Below are positions 1 to 6,668 of a DNA stretch of 8,004 nucleotides, one piece after another. The stretch comes from Leptospira licerasiae serovar Varillal str. VAR 010 (lineage in GTDB: Bacteria; Spirochaetota; Leptospiria; Leptospirales; Leptospiraceae). The first letter of the stretch is position 1. Each line of letters begins with the position of its first letter. The notes below the pieces were generated by a model that saw only the letters and a list, made by a program, of their open reading frames with translations, searched no databases and was not told the DNA's origin. Both the position numbers and the translations under genes were made by a program. The stretch covers positions 1 through 8,004 of the forward strand of contig NZ_AHOO02000004.1 of the NCBI RefSeq assembly GCF_000244755.1, given 5' to 3'.

Positions 1-134
1 ACTATCGGTGCCTCCGCTCCGCTCAAGGCTGCTTCGCACCTTTCGCTCGGCCTTCGGCACATTCGCGTCCGTCACTTCGTTTGCCTGAGCAAACTCGTGC
101 CGTTGCGAACGTCGGAGCACCTTGGTCGTTATAC
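1..134 (+). repeat. attC site 1, left end cut by window (short A-type)
   Basis: R' GTTATAC is at 128-134. The opening bases AC are the last two of an R'' box that lies off the window. L'' is a diverged cggtgcctccg, and L' cggagcacc lies before R'. The tip hairpin GTTTGC-CTGA-GCAAAC is at about 79-94. This is the boundary before cassette C1. Confidence 0.85.
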
Positions 135-195
135 GCAAAACCGGCATAATTTTTCTTTGAGAAAGAATAGGAATAAGACTTCAAATATTTAAAGC

Positions 196-684
196 ATGAG
201 TATTAGAGAATTAATTGCTAAATTAAGGATTCTTTCAAAATATCTTTTGGTATATGAAAATTACATTTTATACACGAAGTTGTCGGAAGAGGAAATTTTC
301 GCGAGAATTAGTAATATTTCTGATAATGACTATTTCCAAAGAATAGTTAAAAATCAATTTCAAATGTATAGACACCTTGATTATAGAAATGATGCTGCTC
401 TACCATTCTTGCAGGGAACATTATTTCCTGAAAAAGAGGCGACATTCATTTCAATTAGGATTCGATTGCATCCTGTATCGAAATTAATAATGGGGCTATT
501 TATTATTATGCCCTTTATCCTCTTTATAGTATCCAAGTTCGAATTGTTAAAGTTAAATCGTAAAGTGCCTCCAGAGATATTAATCGGTCCTTTCTTTATT
601 TATGCCGTTCTATTGTATTTCTTTAAAAGTGAATCTAAAATCATCAAAAGCTTTATTAGGCAATTACTAGATGCGAAAGGTTAA
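196..684 (+). CDS. Small membrane protein with two C-terminal transmembrane segments, function unknown
   Basis: This is the only gene of cassette C1 and encodes 162 residues. The first ~95 residues are soluble and mixed in charge, with a YTKLSEEEIFARI segment (26-38), a YRNDAALPFLQG stretch (63-74) and an alternating beta-like strand ending RIRLHP (88-93). Two hydrophobic segments follow at about 97-113 and 127-143, then a basic amphipathic tail. The layout resembles a loose class of small bacterial proteins with a YRN...P..G...G/AT.I.I..RLHP-like core followed by membrane helices, but I cannot name the family. The ATG at 196 is the first in frame after R'. Its ribosome binding site is weak (aaag just upstream), and AGGAATAAG further up is too distant to be a good match. 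The gene ends 35 bases before the next R''. No promoter is convincing in the 61 bases between R' and the start. Confidence 0.7.
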   Translation: MSIRELIAKLRILSKYLLVYENYILYTKLSEEEIFARISNISDNDYFQRIVKNQFQMYRHLDYRNDAALPFLQGTLFPEKEATFISIRIRLHPVSKLIMGLFIIMPFILFIVSKFELLKLNRKVPPEILIGPFFIYAVLLYFFKSESKIIKSFIRQLLDAKG

Positions 685-719
685 TGAAAAATAGCTATCG
701 AGTTAACGTCCGGTTCAGC

Positions 720-873
720 GTATAACTGTCGGTGCTTCCGCTACGCTTCGAGATTGCTTCGCAACTCTCGCTCGGGCTACGCCACATTTCGCTTTGTCAC
801 TCGTCTTGCATAGCAAGCCTCGCGCCAAGTGCTTGCGCACTCGCGAAACGTCGGAACACCTTGGTCGTTAGGC
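720..873 (+). repeat. attC site 2 (long A-type)
   Basis: R'' GTATAAC is at 720-726 and R' GTTAGGC at 867-873. L'' GGTGCTTCCG pairs with L' CGGAACACC except for one extra C, which corresponds to the extrahelical G on the bottom strand typical of attC sites. Centre hairpins are TTGC-TTC-GCAA, CTTGC-ATA-GCAAG and AGTGC-TTGC-GCACT. R'' matches the start of cassette C1 (GTTATACGC), not the adjoining R', as expected for an integrated cassette. Confidence 0.93.
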
Positions 874-890
874 GGACATCGCCCAAAATT

Positions 891-1436
891 ATGATAGAAG
901 AACTTGAGCTGCAAACTAAGCAAGGAAAGATAAAAATAATAAGCGATTCTACATTTGGAATCGGTTCGGTAGACAATTTACATTCATACGATCGAATTAT
1001 TGATGTGAATCATGATATTGCTTCAACGAAATTCGGAATTTTCACGACAAATTGTAGTGTACTCTTAGCAAATTCAGGGGTCTCTGGATTACATGAAAAC
1101 TGTTATTTAGTCAAAAATGATTTCCTGTATTTATGCCTTGGGGATTCAGTCTTCTCTTTAGCGATTCCAAGCCTTGAATTACAATGGCGATCTCAAGTGG
1201 ACGGAATAAGCTGCTTTGGAATTTATGAAATATCAGATGGATTTATTATTCATGGAGAATTGGAAATAACCCGGATTAATATTGCTGGCAATATAATTTG
1301 GCAGCATTCGGGTAGTGATATATTTACAACTTCCGATGGGATTGATGTTTTTAAAATAGAAAATAATATAATATATGCTAAGAGTTGGGATGATAGACTG
1401 TATCGCTTTACCCTGGATGGTGAAATATTATTCTAA
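891..1436 (+). CDS. Small beta-repeat (propeller-blade-like) protein, function unknown
   Basis: This is the gene of cassette C2, 181 residues if the ATG at 891 is used. The reading frame stays open upstream to 732, but that part is attC sequence, so 891, 18 bases after R', is the sensible start. No Shine-Dalgarno sequence precedes it. The protein has no signal peptide or membrane segment and is rich in beta strands. Residues 121-145 (HGELEITRI, then GNIIW, then GSDIF) and 153-180 (FKIENNIIYAKSWDD, then YRFTLDGEIL) look like two PQQ/WD-like propeller blades. Residues 65-100 hold a similar strand pattern ending LELQW. Similar short proteins are widespread as hypothetical proteins, and I know of no assigned function. 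There is no room for a promoter between R' and the start, so expression needs read-through from C1 or further left. Confidence 0.75.
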   Translation: MIEELELQTKQGKIKIISDSTFGIGSVDNLHSYDRIIDVNHDIASTKFGIFTTNCSVLLANSGVSGLHENCYLVKNDFLYLCLGDSVFSLAIPSLELQWRSQVDGISCFGIYEISDGFIIHGELEITRINIAGNIIWQHSGSDIFTTSDGIDVFKIENNIIYAKSWDDRLYRFTLDGEILF

Positions 1437-1451
1437 GAAAGGGGCGACGTC

Positions 1452-1608
1452 GCCTAACTAACAGCTCTGGCGCGTCGCTTCGGGGATCGCTTCGCGACCC
1501 ACTCGCTTGGGCTTGCGCCACATTCCGCTTTGTCACTCGCCTTGCAGAGCAAGTCTCGCGCCAAGTCCTTCGGACTCGCGGAACGTCGCCAAGCGTTGGA
1601 CGTTAGAC
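1452..1608 (+). repeat. attC site 3 (B-type)
   Basis: R'' GCCTAAC is at 1452-1458 and R' GTTAGAC at 1602-1608. The L boxes differ from A-type sites: AACAGCTCTGGCG pairs with CGCCAAGCGTT, leaving bulged bases on the L'' side. Centre hairpins are TCGC-TTC-GCGA, CTTGC-AGA-GCAAG and AGTCC-TTC-GGACT. Sites 7 and 10 belong to the same type. Confidence 0.92.
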
Positions 1609-1627
1609 GAAAGCTTACGCAAACTTT

Positions 1628-2479
1628 ATGACTACAGAAAAGAACAAAATTAAACTAATAAAAAATTCTGGCTTTATATTAGAGTACGCTATCTCCAAAA
1701 CTATTAATGAGTTTGGATATTCAATTCTCGCTGAGTATCAGTATGAACGAGACGATGAAACAGGAACCGCTAAGAAATTCGCAGGTGATTTAGTTTGTAG
1801 AAAGGAAATACACGGTCACAATGTAACTTTGCTTGTTGAATGTAAGCAGACGGATGAAACTATTGATTGGCTATTTCTTCCCTCGCTGCAAATGAAACAG
1901 CATCTTAATGTAGTGCCTTTTGTGCACACTTATAAATTAGGTCCTTTTAAAGCAGAGCTTAAAATGGAACAGAAAGAGGTTATTCATCTTTTCGGTAATT
2001 CTGTATATAAAGGAATAGAAATACGGCATTCCGATAAGACGGACTTTTTGATCCAAAAAGCAATTGCACAAGTTAGCTATCCGATTTTTAACGAAATCTA
2101 TCTCTCATCATTATTTTGGTCGCTTTCTAAACCTGATAAAGCAGCGAATTCGATAATCCCCATTGTAATCACTACATCTCCATTATACATAGTTAATCCT
2201 AATGTTACAGTTGAAACATTAGAGAATGCAAAGGAAACAAAGGATATTGCAAGCCCGGTTGCTTCATTACTATATAGTGCGAATCCATCGGAAGACTTAA
2301 AATCACACAACAGGAAGATTCTTTTGAATATTAAGAAGTTAGCAGGCCGTGGTGAAAGAAACGAATTTCTCCTAGAGCTATTTGCTAATACATGGCCTGA
2401 AGCAATATTATTTGTAAATTACAACTATCATAAAGAGATTATTGGTAATCTTGAAAAGTATTTTCAGAAAAACACGTAA
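1628..2479 (+). CDS. PD-(D/E)XK nuclease-like protein (restriction-endonuclease-like fold)
   Basis: This is the gene of cassette C3, 283 residues. The N-terminal ~100 residues fit the PD-(D/E)XK nuclease core: an N-terminal helix carrying E19 (ILEYAISKTINEFGY), a strand region (ILAEYQYE, 33-40), D54 in FAGDLV, and E71-C-K73 in LLVECKQTD. The spacing between D54 and ExK suits Mrr/Holliday-resolvase-like nucleases. In that fold these residues bind metal and cut DNA. The C-terminal ~180 residues are not recognised and may hold a specificity or effector domain. No methyltransferase lies nearby. Such proteins as lone integron cassettes are candidates for phage or plasmid defence; that role is inferred. 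The ATG at 1628 is 19 bases after R', with no Shine-Dalgarno sequence or promoter. The stop codon (2477-2479) lies inside the cassette's terminal complementary arm. Confidence 0.72.
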   Translation: MTTEKNKIKLIKNSGFILEYAISKTINEFGYSILAEYQYERDDETGTAKKFAGDLVCRKEIHGHNVTLLVECKQTDETIDWLFLPSLQMKQHLNVVPFVHTYKLGPFKAELKMEQKEVIHLFGNSVYKGIEIRHSDKTDFLIQKAIAQVSYPIFNEIYLSSLFWSLSKPDKAANSIIPIVITTSPLYIVNPNVTVETLENAKETKDIASPVASLLYSANPSEDLKSHNRKILLNIKKLAGRGERNEFLLELFANTWPEAILFVNYNYHKEIIGNLEKYFQKNT

Positions 2480-2485
2480 GCCTTC

Positions 2486-2639
2486 GTCTAACTTTCGGTG
2501 CTTCCGCAGCGCTTCGAGATTGCTTCGCAACTCTCGCTTGGCCTGCGGCACATTTCGCTTTGTCACTCGCCTTGCAGAGCAAGTCTCGCGCCAAGTCCTT
2601 GCGGACTCGCGAAACGTCGGAACACCTTGGTCGTTAGGC
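2486..2639 (+). repeat. attC site 4 (long A-type)
   Basis: R'' GTCTAAC is at 2486-2492 and R' GTTAGGC at 2633-2639. L'' GGTGCTTCCG pairs with L' CGGAACACC with one bulged C. Centre hairpins are TTGC-TTC-GCAA, CTTGC-AGA-GCAAG and AGTCC-TTGC-GGACT. The last pairs as C-G and G-C where sites 2 and 5 have the swapped pair. Confidence 0.93.
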
Positions 2640-2660
2640 GTAAGTCTCAGGAATATAATT

Positions 2661-3665
2661 ATGAAATTAGAAGATGCAATAATACACTGGGTTCCCAATA
2701 AGAACAGTGAAAGTGCCTTTGAGCTTTCTGAGAATACTTCACTACTGTTTGACTCAAAATTTTGGGGCAAAAAAATTGAAGAATCAATTTTGAAAAACTA
2801 TACTATTGAGGTACAAGATATTCCGGAAACGCCGAGTACGGTCATCCAAAATATAAGGCTTCTAAAGTTTGCAAAGCAGCAAGACTTTATAAAATATTCT
2901 CAGAGAATAGCAACAATTCTTTATTCAGCGCAGAGCAAGCACGGAATTTCAGATGGGTTTTTAATATTCTTCCGAGGTGAAAGAAATGATAAGTCATTTG
3001 TTTGTATGTTAAAGCTGGAAGGAATGCAGGGAAGTGAAGCAGATTTCAATAAGCAAAGAAAAGCATATGAAATGAAATCGCTTGAAAAAGTATTAATAAC
3101 GAATAAGACCAAAGTTTTTAAAATGGCTTTCTTCGAATTTGACGACGGGCACTTGATGCATACATATGTAATGGACGACCAAATTAACAGGCAAGAGGTT
3201 TCAAAATTTTGGTTAGTTAGGTTCCTTGGATGTCGCTATCCTCAAACTACAGAATATTATACCCATGCTTTTTACGAATTCATAGTTAAATTTGCAGGAA
3301 ATAAGCGAATAGATAGCAAAGAATCATTGAAAATTCTTAGCGGCTTATACGCAGAGTTAAATAATAACAATAAAACTTTGTCTCTTGCAAAATTTGCGGA
3401 AGAATATATTCCTCCTACTGCGCTTGCGGAATTTAATAGTGAGAGTTCTAAAACTGATGTTCCGCAAGCAAAATTCCCAAAATCGGTAAATGCGAAGCTA
3501 AAGAAATTAATTAATATTAGAAAGTTGACGTTAGAAGAGGGGATTACTATTCAGGTGCCTCAAGAGTCTCTTGATTCGAAAAAAATTATTCGAATAGAAG
3601 AAATAAAAGGTGAAAGATTTCTTATTCTTAAATCTAAAATAATTAAAGAATCCCCTTCAAAATAA
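2661..3665 (+). CDS. Nucleoid-associated protein, NdpA/YejK-like
   Basis: This is the gene of cassette C4, 334 residues from the ATG at 2661. The frame is open back to 2442, but that portion crosses attC 4 and the end of the previous cassette. AGGA at 2649-2652 is a plausible ribosome binding site. The order of features resembles the 37-kDa nucleoid-associated protein family (E. coli YejK/NdpA): an N-terminal helical region, a central DGFLIFFRGERNDKSFVCMLKL-type beta segment (about residues 113-134), a long helix with FWLVRFLGCRY and TEYYTHAFYEFI, then an LYAELNNNN...LSLAKFAEEY region, and a C-terminal domain ending in a basic strand. The family's members bind DNA, and relatives occur in accessory and defence regions. 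I infer this from remembered sequence layout, so it remains a family-level guess. The gene has no promoter of its own. Confidence 0.62.
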   Translation: MKLEDAIIHWVPNKNSESAFELSENTSLLFDSKFWGKKIEESILKNYTIEVQDIPETPSTVIQNIRLLKFAKQQDFIKYSQRIATILYSAQSKHGISDGFLIFFRGERNDKSFVCMLKLEGMQGSEADFNKQRKAYEMKSLEKVLITNKTKVFKMAFFEFDDGHLMHTYVMDDQINRQEVSKFWLVRFLGCRYPQTTEYYTHAFYEFIVKFAGNKRIDSKESLKILSGLYAELNNNNKTLSLAKFAEEYIPPTALAEFNSESSKTDVPQAKFPKSVNAKLKKLINIRKLTLEEGITIQVPQESLDSKKIIRIEEIKGERFLILKSKIIKESPSK

Positions 3666-3685
3666 TAGTTATACCTGAGACCAAC

Positions 3686-3839
3686 GCCTAACTTTCGGTG
3701 CTTCCGCTACGCTTCGAGATCGCTACGCGACTCTCGCTCGGGCTTCGCCACATTTCGCTTTGTCACTCGCCTTGCATGGCAAGTCTCGCGCCAAGTGCTT
3801 GCGCACTCGCGAAACGTCGGATCACCTTGGTCGTTATAC
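3686..3839 (+). repeat. attC site 5 (long A-type)
   Basis: R'' GCCTAAC is at 3686-3692 and R' GTTATAC at 3833-3839. L'' is GGTGCTTCCG and L' is CGGATCACC. Centre hairpins are TCGC-TAC-GCGA, CTTGC-ATG-GCAAG and AGTGC-TTGC-GCACT, showing paired changes relative to site 4. Confidence 0.93.
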
Positions 3840-3886
3840 GCAATCGCTAAAAACTCATTTTTGAAAAGAAAAATTAAGAAAAACGC

Positions 3887-3920
3887 TTGCAATATCTCAT
3901 TTTGAGATATTGTTGTATTA
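3887..3920 (+). promoter_or_regulatory. higBA promoter with perfect 10-bp inverted-repeat operator
   Basis: CAATATCTCA and TGAGATATTG form a perfect inverted repeat with a TTT spacer at 3890-3912, directly before higB. It overlaps a likely promoter with -35 TTGCAA (3887-3892) and -10 TATTGT (3908-3913), though 15 bases between them is short. HigA antitoxins repress their own operon by binding such palindromes, so this is the probable HigA operator. The predicted transcript start falls at about 3920, practically on the GTG start codon. Confidence 0.6.
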
Positions 3921-4211
3921 GTGCATATTATTAGCTGGAAGAAGATTTCTGATTTTGTAACTAAACATCCTAATTCAGGGCCTTCTCTTAAAGGCTGGTT
4001 TAAAGTAGTTCATAATACAGATTTTAAAGATTTCAATGAATTAAGAAAAGTATTTAAAAGCGCTGATCAGGTTGGTAAATTTACAGTCTTCAATATTAGC
4101 GGGAATAATTTTAGATTAATTTCTGCCATTCATTATAATAGAAAGAAAGTCTTTATTCGATATGTTTTAACACATTCAGAATATGATAAAGGGAAATGGA
4201 AGGAGGAGTAG
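3921..4211 (+). CDS. higB: HigB-type toxin, mRNA interferase of the RelE superfamily
   Basis: This is the first gene of the toxin-antitoxin operon in cassette C5, 96 residues, starting with GTG. HigB toxins cleave mRNA, usually on the ribosome, when the antitoxin is lost. The sequence follows the HigB family from end to end: MHIISWKKISDF at the start, a WFKVV and FKDFNELRKVFKSADQVGKF middle (26-53), FNISGNNFRLISAIHY (57-72), and the C-terminal VFIRYVLTHSEYDKGKW (77-93), which is the family's signature region. Length is normal. The N-terminal MHII matches the start seen in E. coli HigB, which supports GTG 3921 despite the lack of a Shine-Dalgarno sequence. Toxin-first gene order is typical of hig operons. 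The antitoxin gene begins three bases after the stop. Confidence 0.92.
   Translation: MHIISWKKISDFVTKHPNSGPSLKGWFKVVHNTDFKDFNELRKVFKSADQVGKFTVFNISGNNFRLISAIHYNRKKVFIRYVLTHSEYDKGKWKEE
4201..4208 (+). promoter_or_regulatory. Strong ribosome binding site for higA
   Basis: AGGAGGAG lies inside the last codons of higB, six bases before the higA ATG at 4215. It contrasts with the absence of any such site before higB and should favour antitoxin translation over toxin. Confidence 0.8.
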
Positions 4212-4214
4212 GGT

Positions 4215-4616
4215 ATGATTCTTGAATTAGAGCGAGTAAGAAATGTTTGGCCAGAAGTAAAAGATCTCTTATCTGTTCCTCATTCTGATAAACAATACAA
4301 AAGACTTTTAAAAGCTCTTGATGAATTGATAGATGAGGTTGGTAACAGCGAAAAACATCCATTGGCCCCTTTAATGGAAACTGTGGGAAATCTCGTTGAA
4401 GAATATGAGAAAGACAACTTTGCATCAATTGATGCAGATCCCGTTGAGGTATTGAAATATCTTATGGAAGAGAATGGATTTACTCAAAAGGACATGGTAG
4501 AACTGGGCAGTCAGGGAGTTGTTTCCGAGATTCTAAATGGTAAGAGAGAATTGAATATTCGCCAAATCAAAGCATTAGGAAAGAAATTCAAAGTTTCTCC
4601 AGCAGTCTTTATCTGA
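4215..4616 (+). CDS. higA: HigA-type antitoxin with helix-turn-helix
   Basis: This is the second gene of the C5 toxin-antitoxin operon, 133 residues. HigA neutralises HigB and represses the operon. Residues 1-70 form the helical N-terminal region of the longer HigA class (LKALDELIDEVG at 32-43, HPLAPLMETVGNLVEEYE at 48-65). Residues 76-131 are the XRE-type helix-turn-helix, with LKYLMEENGFTQKDMVELGS, GVVSEILNGKRELN and IRQIKALGKKFKVSPAVF. The C-terminus VSPAVFI is the usual end of this family. Translation starts at ATG 4215 behind an AGGAGGAG site, three bases after the higB stop, so the genes are surely co-transcribed. The gene ends 20 bases before R''. Confidence 0.93.
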   Translation: MILELERVRNVWPEVKDLLSVPHSDKQYKRLLKALDELIDEVGNSEKHPLAPLMETVGNLVEEYEKDNFASIDADPVEVLKYLMEENGFTQKDMVELGSQGVVSEILNGKRELNIRQIKALGKKFKVSPAVFI

Positions 4617-4636
4617 CTTAAATGATTAGCGACTGC

Positions 4637-4778
4637 GTCTAACTTTCGGTGCTTCCGCTCCGCTCGCGGATCGCTTTCGCGACCACTCGCTCGGGCTTCG
4701 CCACATTTGCTTCTGTCACTTCGTTTGCATGCGCAAACTCGTGCCATTGCAAACGTCGGAACACCTTGGTCGTTAGAC
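4637..4778 (+). repeat. attC site 6 (short A-type)
   Basis: R'' GTCTAAC is at 4637-4643 and R' GTTAGAC at 4772-4778. L'' GGTGCTTCCG pairs with L' CGGAACACC with one bulged C. The short centre carries TCGC-TTTC-GCGA and the longer tip hairpin GTTTGC-ATGC-GCAAAC, which replaces the two-hairpin tip of the long sites. Confidence 0.93.
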
Positions 4779-4817
4779 GTAATGGCTTAAAAATTACCTT
4801 TTCTCGAAAATTTAGCA

Positions 4818-4860
4818 TTGACTTGTGATATATCACGGTATATACTATTTAAAGGGTGAT
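4818..4860 (+). promoter_or_regulatory. vapBC promoter with palindromic operator and ribosome binding site
   Basis: The -35 box TTGACT (4818-4823) and -10 box TATACT (4841-4846) are 17 bases apart, a near-ideal housekeeping promoter. A perfect 12-bp palindrome GTGATATATCAC (4825-4836) sits in the spacer, and GTATATAC (4838-4845) overlaps the -10. These are likely VapB or VapBC binding sites for autorepression. AAAGGG (4851-4856) is the ribosome binding site that selects the ATG at 4865. Confidence 0.78.
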
Positions 4861-4864
4861 TAGA

Positions 4865-5095
4865 ATGCAAACTGCGAAATTATTCATAAACGGAAGAAGT
4901 CAGGCCGTAAGATTGCCGAAGGAATTCCAATTCAAGGGTGATGATGTTTTCATCCAGAAGGTTGGAGAAGCAGTTATATTAGTGCCTAAGAATAAGGCAT
5001 GGAATGTTTTTCTTGATGGATTAAATGGTTTTAGTGAAGGTTTCTTGAAAGAGGGAAGGGAAACTCTTTCTGAATCAGAAAGAGAAAGCCTTTAA
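4865..5095 (+). CDS. vapB: VapB antitoxin, AbrB/SpoVT (swapped-hairpin) type
   Basis: This is the antitoxin of cassette C6, 76 residues. VapB neutralises VapC and represses the operon. The N-terminal half, MQTAKLFINGRSQAVRLPKE followed by FQFKGDDVFIQKVGEAVILVPK, is the classic AbrB-fold DNA-binding hairpin of the VapB/MvpT class. The C-terminal half (WNVFLDGLNGFSEGFLKEGR, from about residue 46) is the flexible toxin-wrapping tail. ATG 4865 is preferred over an in-frame GTG at 4856, because family members start MQTAK and AAAGGG lies at the right distance upstream. The stop overlaps the vapC ATG by one base (TAATG), implying coupled translation. Confidence 0.93.
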   Translation: MQTAKLFINGRSQAVRLPKEFQFKGDDVFIQKVGEAVILVPKNKAWNVFLDGLNGFSEGFLKEGRETLSESERESL

Positions 5096-5493
5096 TGTAT
5101 CTACTTGATACTAATATTTGTATTTTCCTAATTAAAAAGAAAAATCAAAAGCTATTAGATAAATTAAAGAAAAATCTGAATAAAGGTTTATTCATTTCAT
5201 CTCTGACACTTGCAGAGTTAGAGTTTGGTATTGAAAATAGTGAATATAAAGAGAAGAATAGAGTTTCATTAATTGAATTTCTATCCATCTTTGATATTCT
5301 TCCATTCGATCAATCGGATGCGCAATTTTTTGGCATTATTCGATCAGATTTAAAGAAGTCTGGAAATTTAATCGGATCCATTGACACTTTATTGGCAGCT
5401 CAAGCATTATCGCGGGACTTGGTATTTGTAACGAACAATACTAAAGAATTCAATAGAGTAAAGAATCTTAAAATAGAAGATTGGTCTTTATAA
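5095..5493 (+). CDS. vapC: VapC toxin, PIN-domain ribonuclease
   Basis: This is the toxin of cassette C6, 132 residues. VapC toxins are Mg-dependent endoribonucleases, and many cut initiator tRNA or the sarcin-ricin loop. The PIN acidic residues are visible: D5 in YLLDTNI, E41 in LTLAELEFGIE, D97 in GSIDTLLAAQA, and the fourth-site region VTNNTKEFNRV (112-122). Spacing and length match the VapC/MvpA subgroup. Nothing suggests inactivation. The gene follows vapB with a one-base overlap, and its end lies 11 bases before R'', so the module fills the cassette. Confidence 0.94.
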   Translation: MYLLDTNICIFLIKKKNQKLLDKLKKNLNKGLFISSLTLAELEFGIENSEYKEKNRVSLIEFLSIFDILPFDQSDAQFFGIIRSDLKKSGNLIGSIDTLLAAQALSRDLVFVTNNTKEFNRVKNLKIEDWSL

Positions 5494-5504
5494 GACGCCA
5501 CTAC

Positions 5505-5673
5505 GTCTAACTAACAGCTTGCCGCAGCGCTTCGGGCCTGCTTCGCAACCCTCGCTTGGCCTTAGGCACATTGGCTTCTGTCACTCGCCTTGCAGGGCAA
5601 GTCTCGTGCCAGTCTCTAACGCCTCCTTCTGAGGCTCAGAGTCGCCAACGTCGGCAAGCGTTGGACGTTAGGC
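5505..5673 (+). repeat. attC site 7 (B-type, longest)
   Basis: R'' GTCTAAC is at 5505-5511 and R' GTTAGGC at 5667-5673. L'' AACAGCTTGCCG pairs with L' CGGCAAGCGTT with one bulged A; relative to sites 3 and 10 the GGC/GCC pair is swapped to GCC/GGC, a compensatory change. The third centre hairpin is enlarged and different (GCCTC-CTTCT-GAGGC), which accounts for the 169-bp length. Confidence 0.92.
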
Positions 5674-5947
5674 GAACATCCGATAATTTATTTCTTTTTT
5701 ACTTTAGGGTAAGATATTATTTAAATAGAGCCGTAGCTGATTTTCATCTGTTTACCCGCTCCTGTGATGTTCTGGTGCCGAGCGTTGAGTTTCATCTAGA
5801 TGATTAGCTTGCTGTTTGATAACCCTAACGGATCCCGTATTCGGAGCGGAGATCTGGCATCTGAAAGTAGTATTTTACCGAAGCGGCAATTTACTGAAGT
5901 ATAGAAATGCAACTATTTGGAATGCACCGTTTTTGGATCGGACGTCG
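5674..5947. other. Gene-less cassette body (C7), possible non-coding RNA or decayed cassette
   Basis: Between attC 7 and attC 8 there is no credible gene. Frames that cross it begin in attC sequence, have no start codon inside the cassette, or encode fewer than ~25 residues. On the minus strand the best is a 24-codon ATG frame with no family resemblance. Composition is visibly less AT-rich than the neighbouring genes. Its two ends are still complementary (5667-5684 with 5937-5954), so the cassette is structurally intact. A weak -35/-10 pair may lie around TTTACT and TTAAAT near its start. Gene-less cassettes elsewhere can carry promoters or small RNAs; here the role is unknown. Confidence 0.6.
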
Positions 5948-6088
5948 GCCTAACTTTCGGTGCTTCCGCTACGTTCGTGGCTTGCTGCGCGACCACTCAC
6001 TCGGGCTTCGCCACATTTGCTTCTGGCACTTCGTTTGCATGAGCAAACTCGTGCCATTGCAAACGTCGGAACACCTTGGTCGTTATGC
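5948..6088 (+). repeat. attC site 8 (short A-type)
   Basis: R'' GCCTAAC is at 5948-5954 and R' GTTATGC at 6082-6088. L'' is GGTGCTTCCG and L' is CGGAACACC. The tip hairpin is GTTTGC-ATGA-GCAAAC. The first centre hairpin (ttgctgcgcga) is imperfect compared with other sites. Confidence 0.92.
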
Positions 6089-6141
6089 GTAATAACGCTA
6101 TCAATATATTAATTCGCAAAAATAGCAATCTACGAGGAAAA

Positions 6142-6654
6142 ATGAGAAAATCAGTCATAGTATTAATTGGAATCTTAACATTGCAATGCTTGTCCTATGG
6201 GAAAATAAAAGTTTTAAAAGATGATTTTAAAAATCAAACAACCTTCACTCTAGATATGTATGCTTATACGAATTCTATATCAAGAGGTGCTAAAACACTA
6301 TTTGTAATGCTGACGAAAACAGTTGTTGAAGGTTCAGAACCTGTTATTAAGTTATATCTTTTTTCAAAATTCACAGATCATGACCTGCCATTATCTACTT
6401 TGGCTTTCTTTAAACTTGATGATAAGAAAATTAAAATTGAACTTCAAAATCCAAAAAGTAGTCTTGAGGGTTATAGATTTTCATCGTGGAATTCATATTC
6501 TGCCGAAGTCGTTCTCACTAAGGAATTACAGAATAATCTATTGAATGCGAACAGCCTTTCAATTCGCTTTTATTCGGGTGAGTTTCCATATGATGCTGAC
6601 TTTTCTCCAAGTGATTTGCTAGCTATTAAAGAATTAATAAAAAGAAAGCTCTAA
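6142..6654 (+). CDS. Predicted exported protein, function unknown
   Basis: This is the gene of cassette C8, 170 residues from ATG 6142, preceded by a good GAGG ribosome binding site. The frame is also open from an ATG embedded in the R' box at 6085, but the start at 6142 gives a proper signal peptide: MRK, then a hydrophobic stretch SVIVLIGILTLQCLS, then a likely cleavage after SYG (about residue 20). C16 raises the question of a lipoprotein, but TLQC is a poor lipobox even by relaxed spirochaete rules. The mature part is polar with alternating strands (FTLDMYAY at 35-42, KTLFVMLTKTVVE at 52-64, VIKLYLFSKF at 68-77) and a helical end (LLAIKELIKRKL). It may be a secreted or periplasmic beta-rich protein. 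I do not recognise a family. Confidence 0.72.
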   Translation: MRKSVIVLIGILTLQCLSYGKIKVLKDDFKNQTTFTLDMYAYTNSISRGAKTLFVMLTKTVVEGSEPVIKLYLFSKFTDHDLPLSTLAFFKLDDKKIKIELQNPKSSLEGYRFSSWNSYSAEVVLTKELQNNLLNANSLSIRFYSGEFPYDADFSPSDLLAIKELIKRKL

Positions 6655-6668
6655 AAAAGCGTTACTAC

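Noticed and set aside
732..890. N-terminal extension of the C2 gene upstream of ATG 891
   Set aside because: It is attC 2 sequence read through in an open frame. The same peptide pattern (LGLRHISLCHS) recurs in frames over other attC sites.
2442..2660. N-terminal extension of the NdpA-like gene
   Set aside because: The extension covers the end of C3 and all of attC 4; ATG 2661 with AGGA upstream is the natural start.
2098..2770. Minus-strand frames opposite the nuclease gene and attC 4
   Set aside because: They are shadows of real genes and attC repeats on the other strand.
5556..5807. 83-codon frame entering cassette C7 from attC 7
   Set aside because: Its start is within attC 7, no start codon is placed usefully inside the cassette, and the peptide looks random.
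5907..6092. 61-codon frame from the end of C7 into attC 8
   Set aside because: Most of it is attC sequence and it has no ribosome binding site.
6076..6141. Earlier starts for the C8 gene, including an ATG inside R' at 6085
   Set aside because: They would bury the signal peptide. ATG 6142 has a GAGG site and begins directly with a signal sequence.
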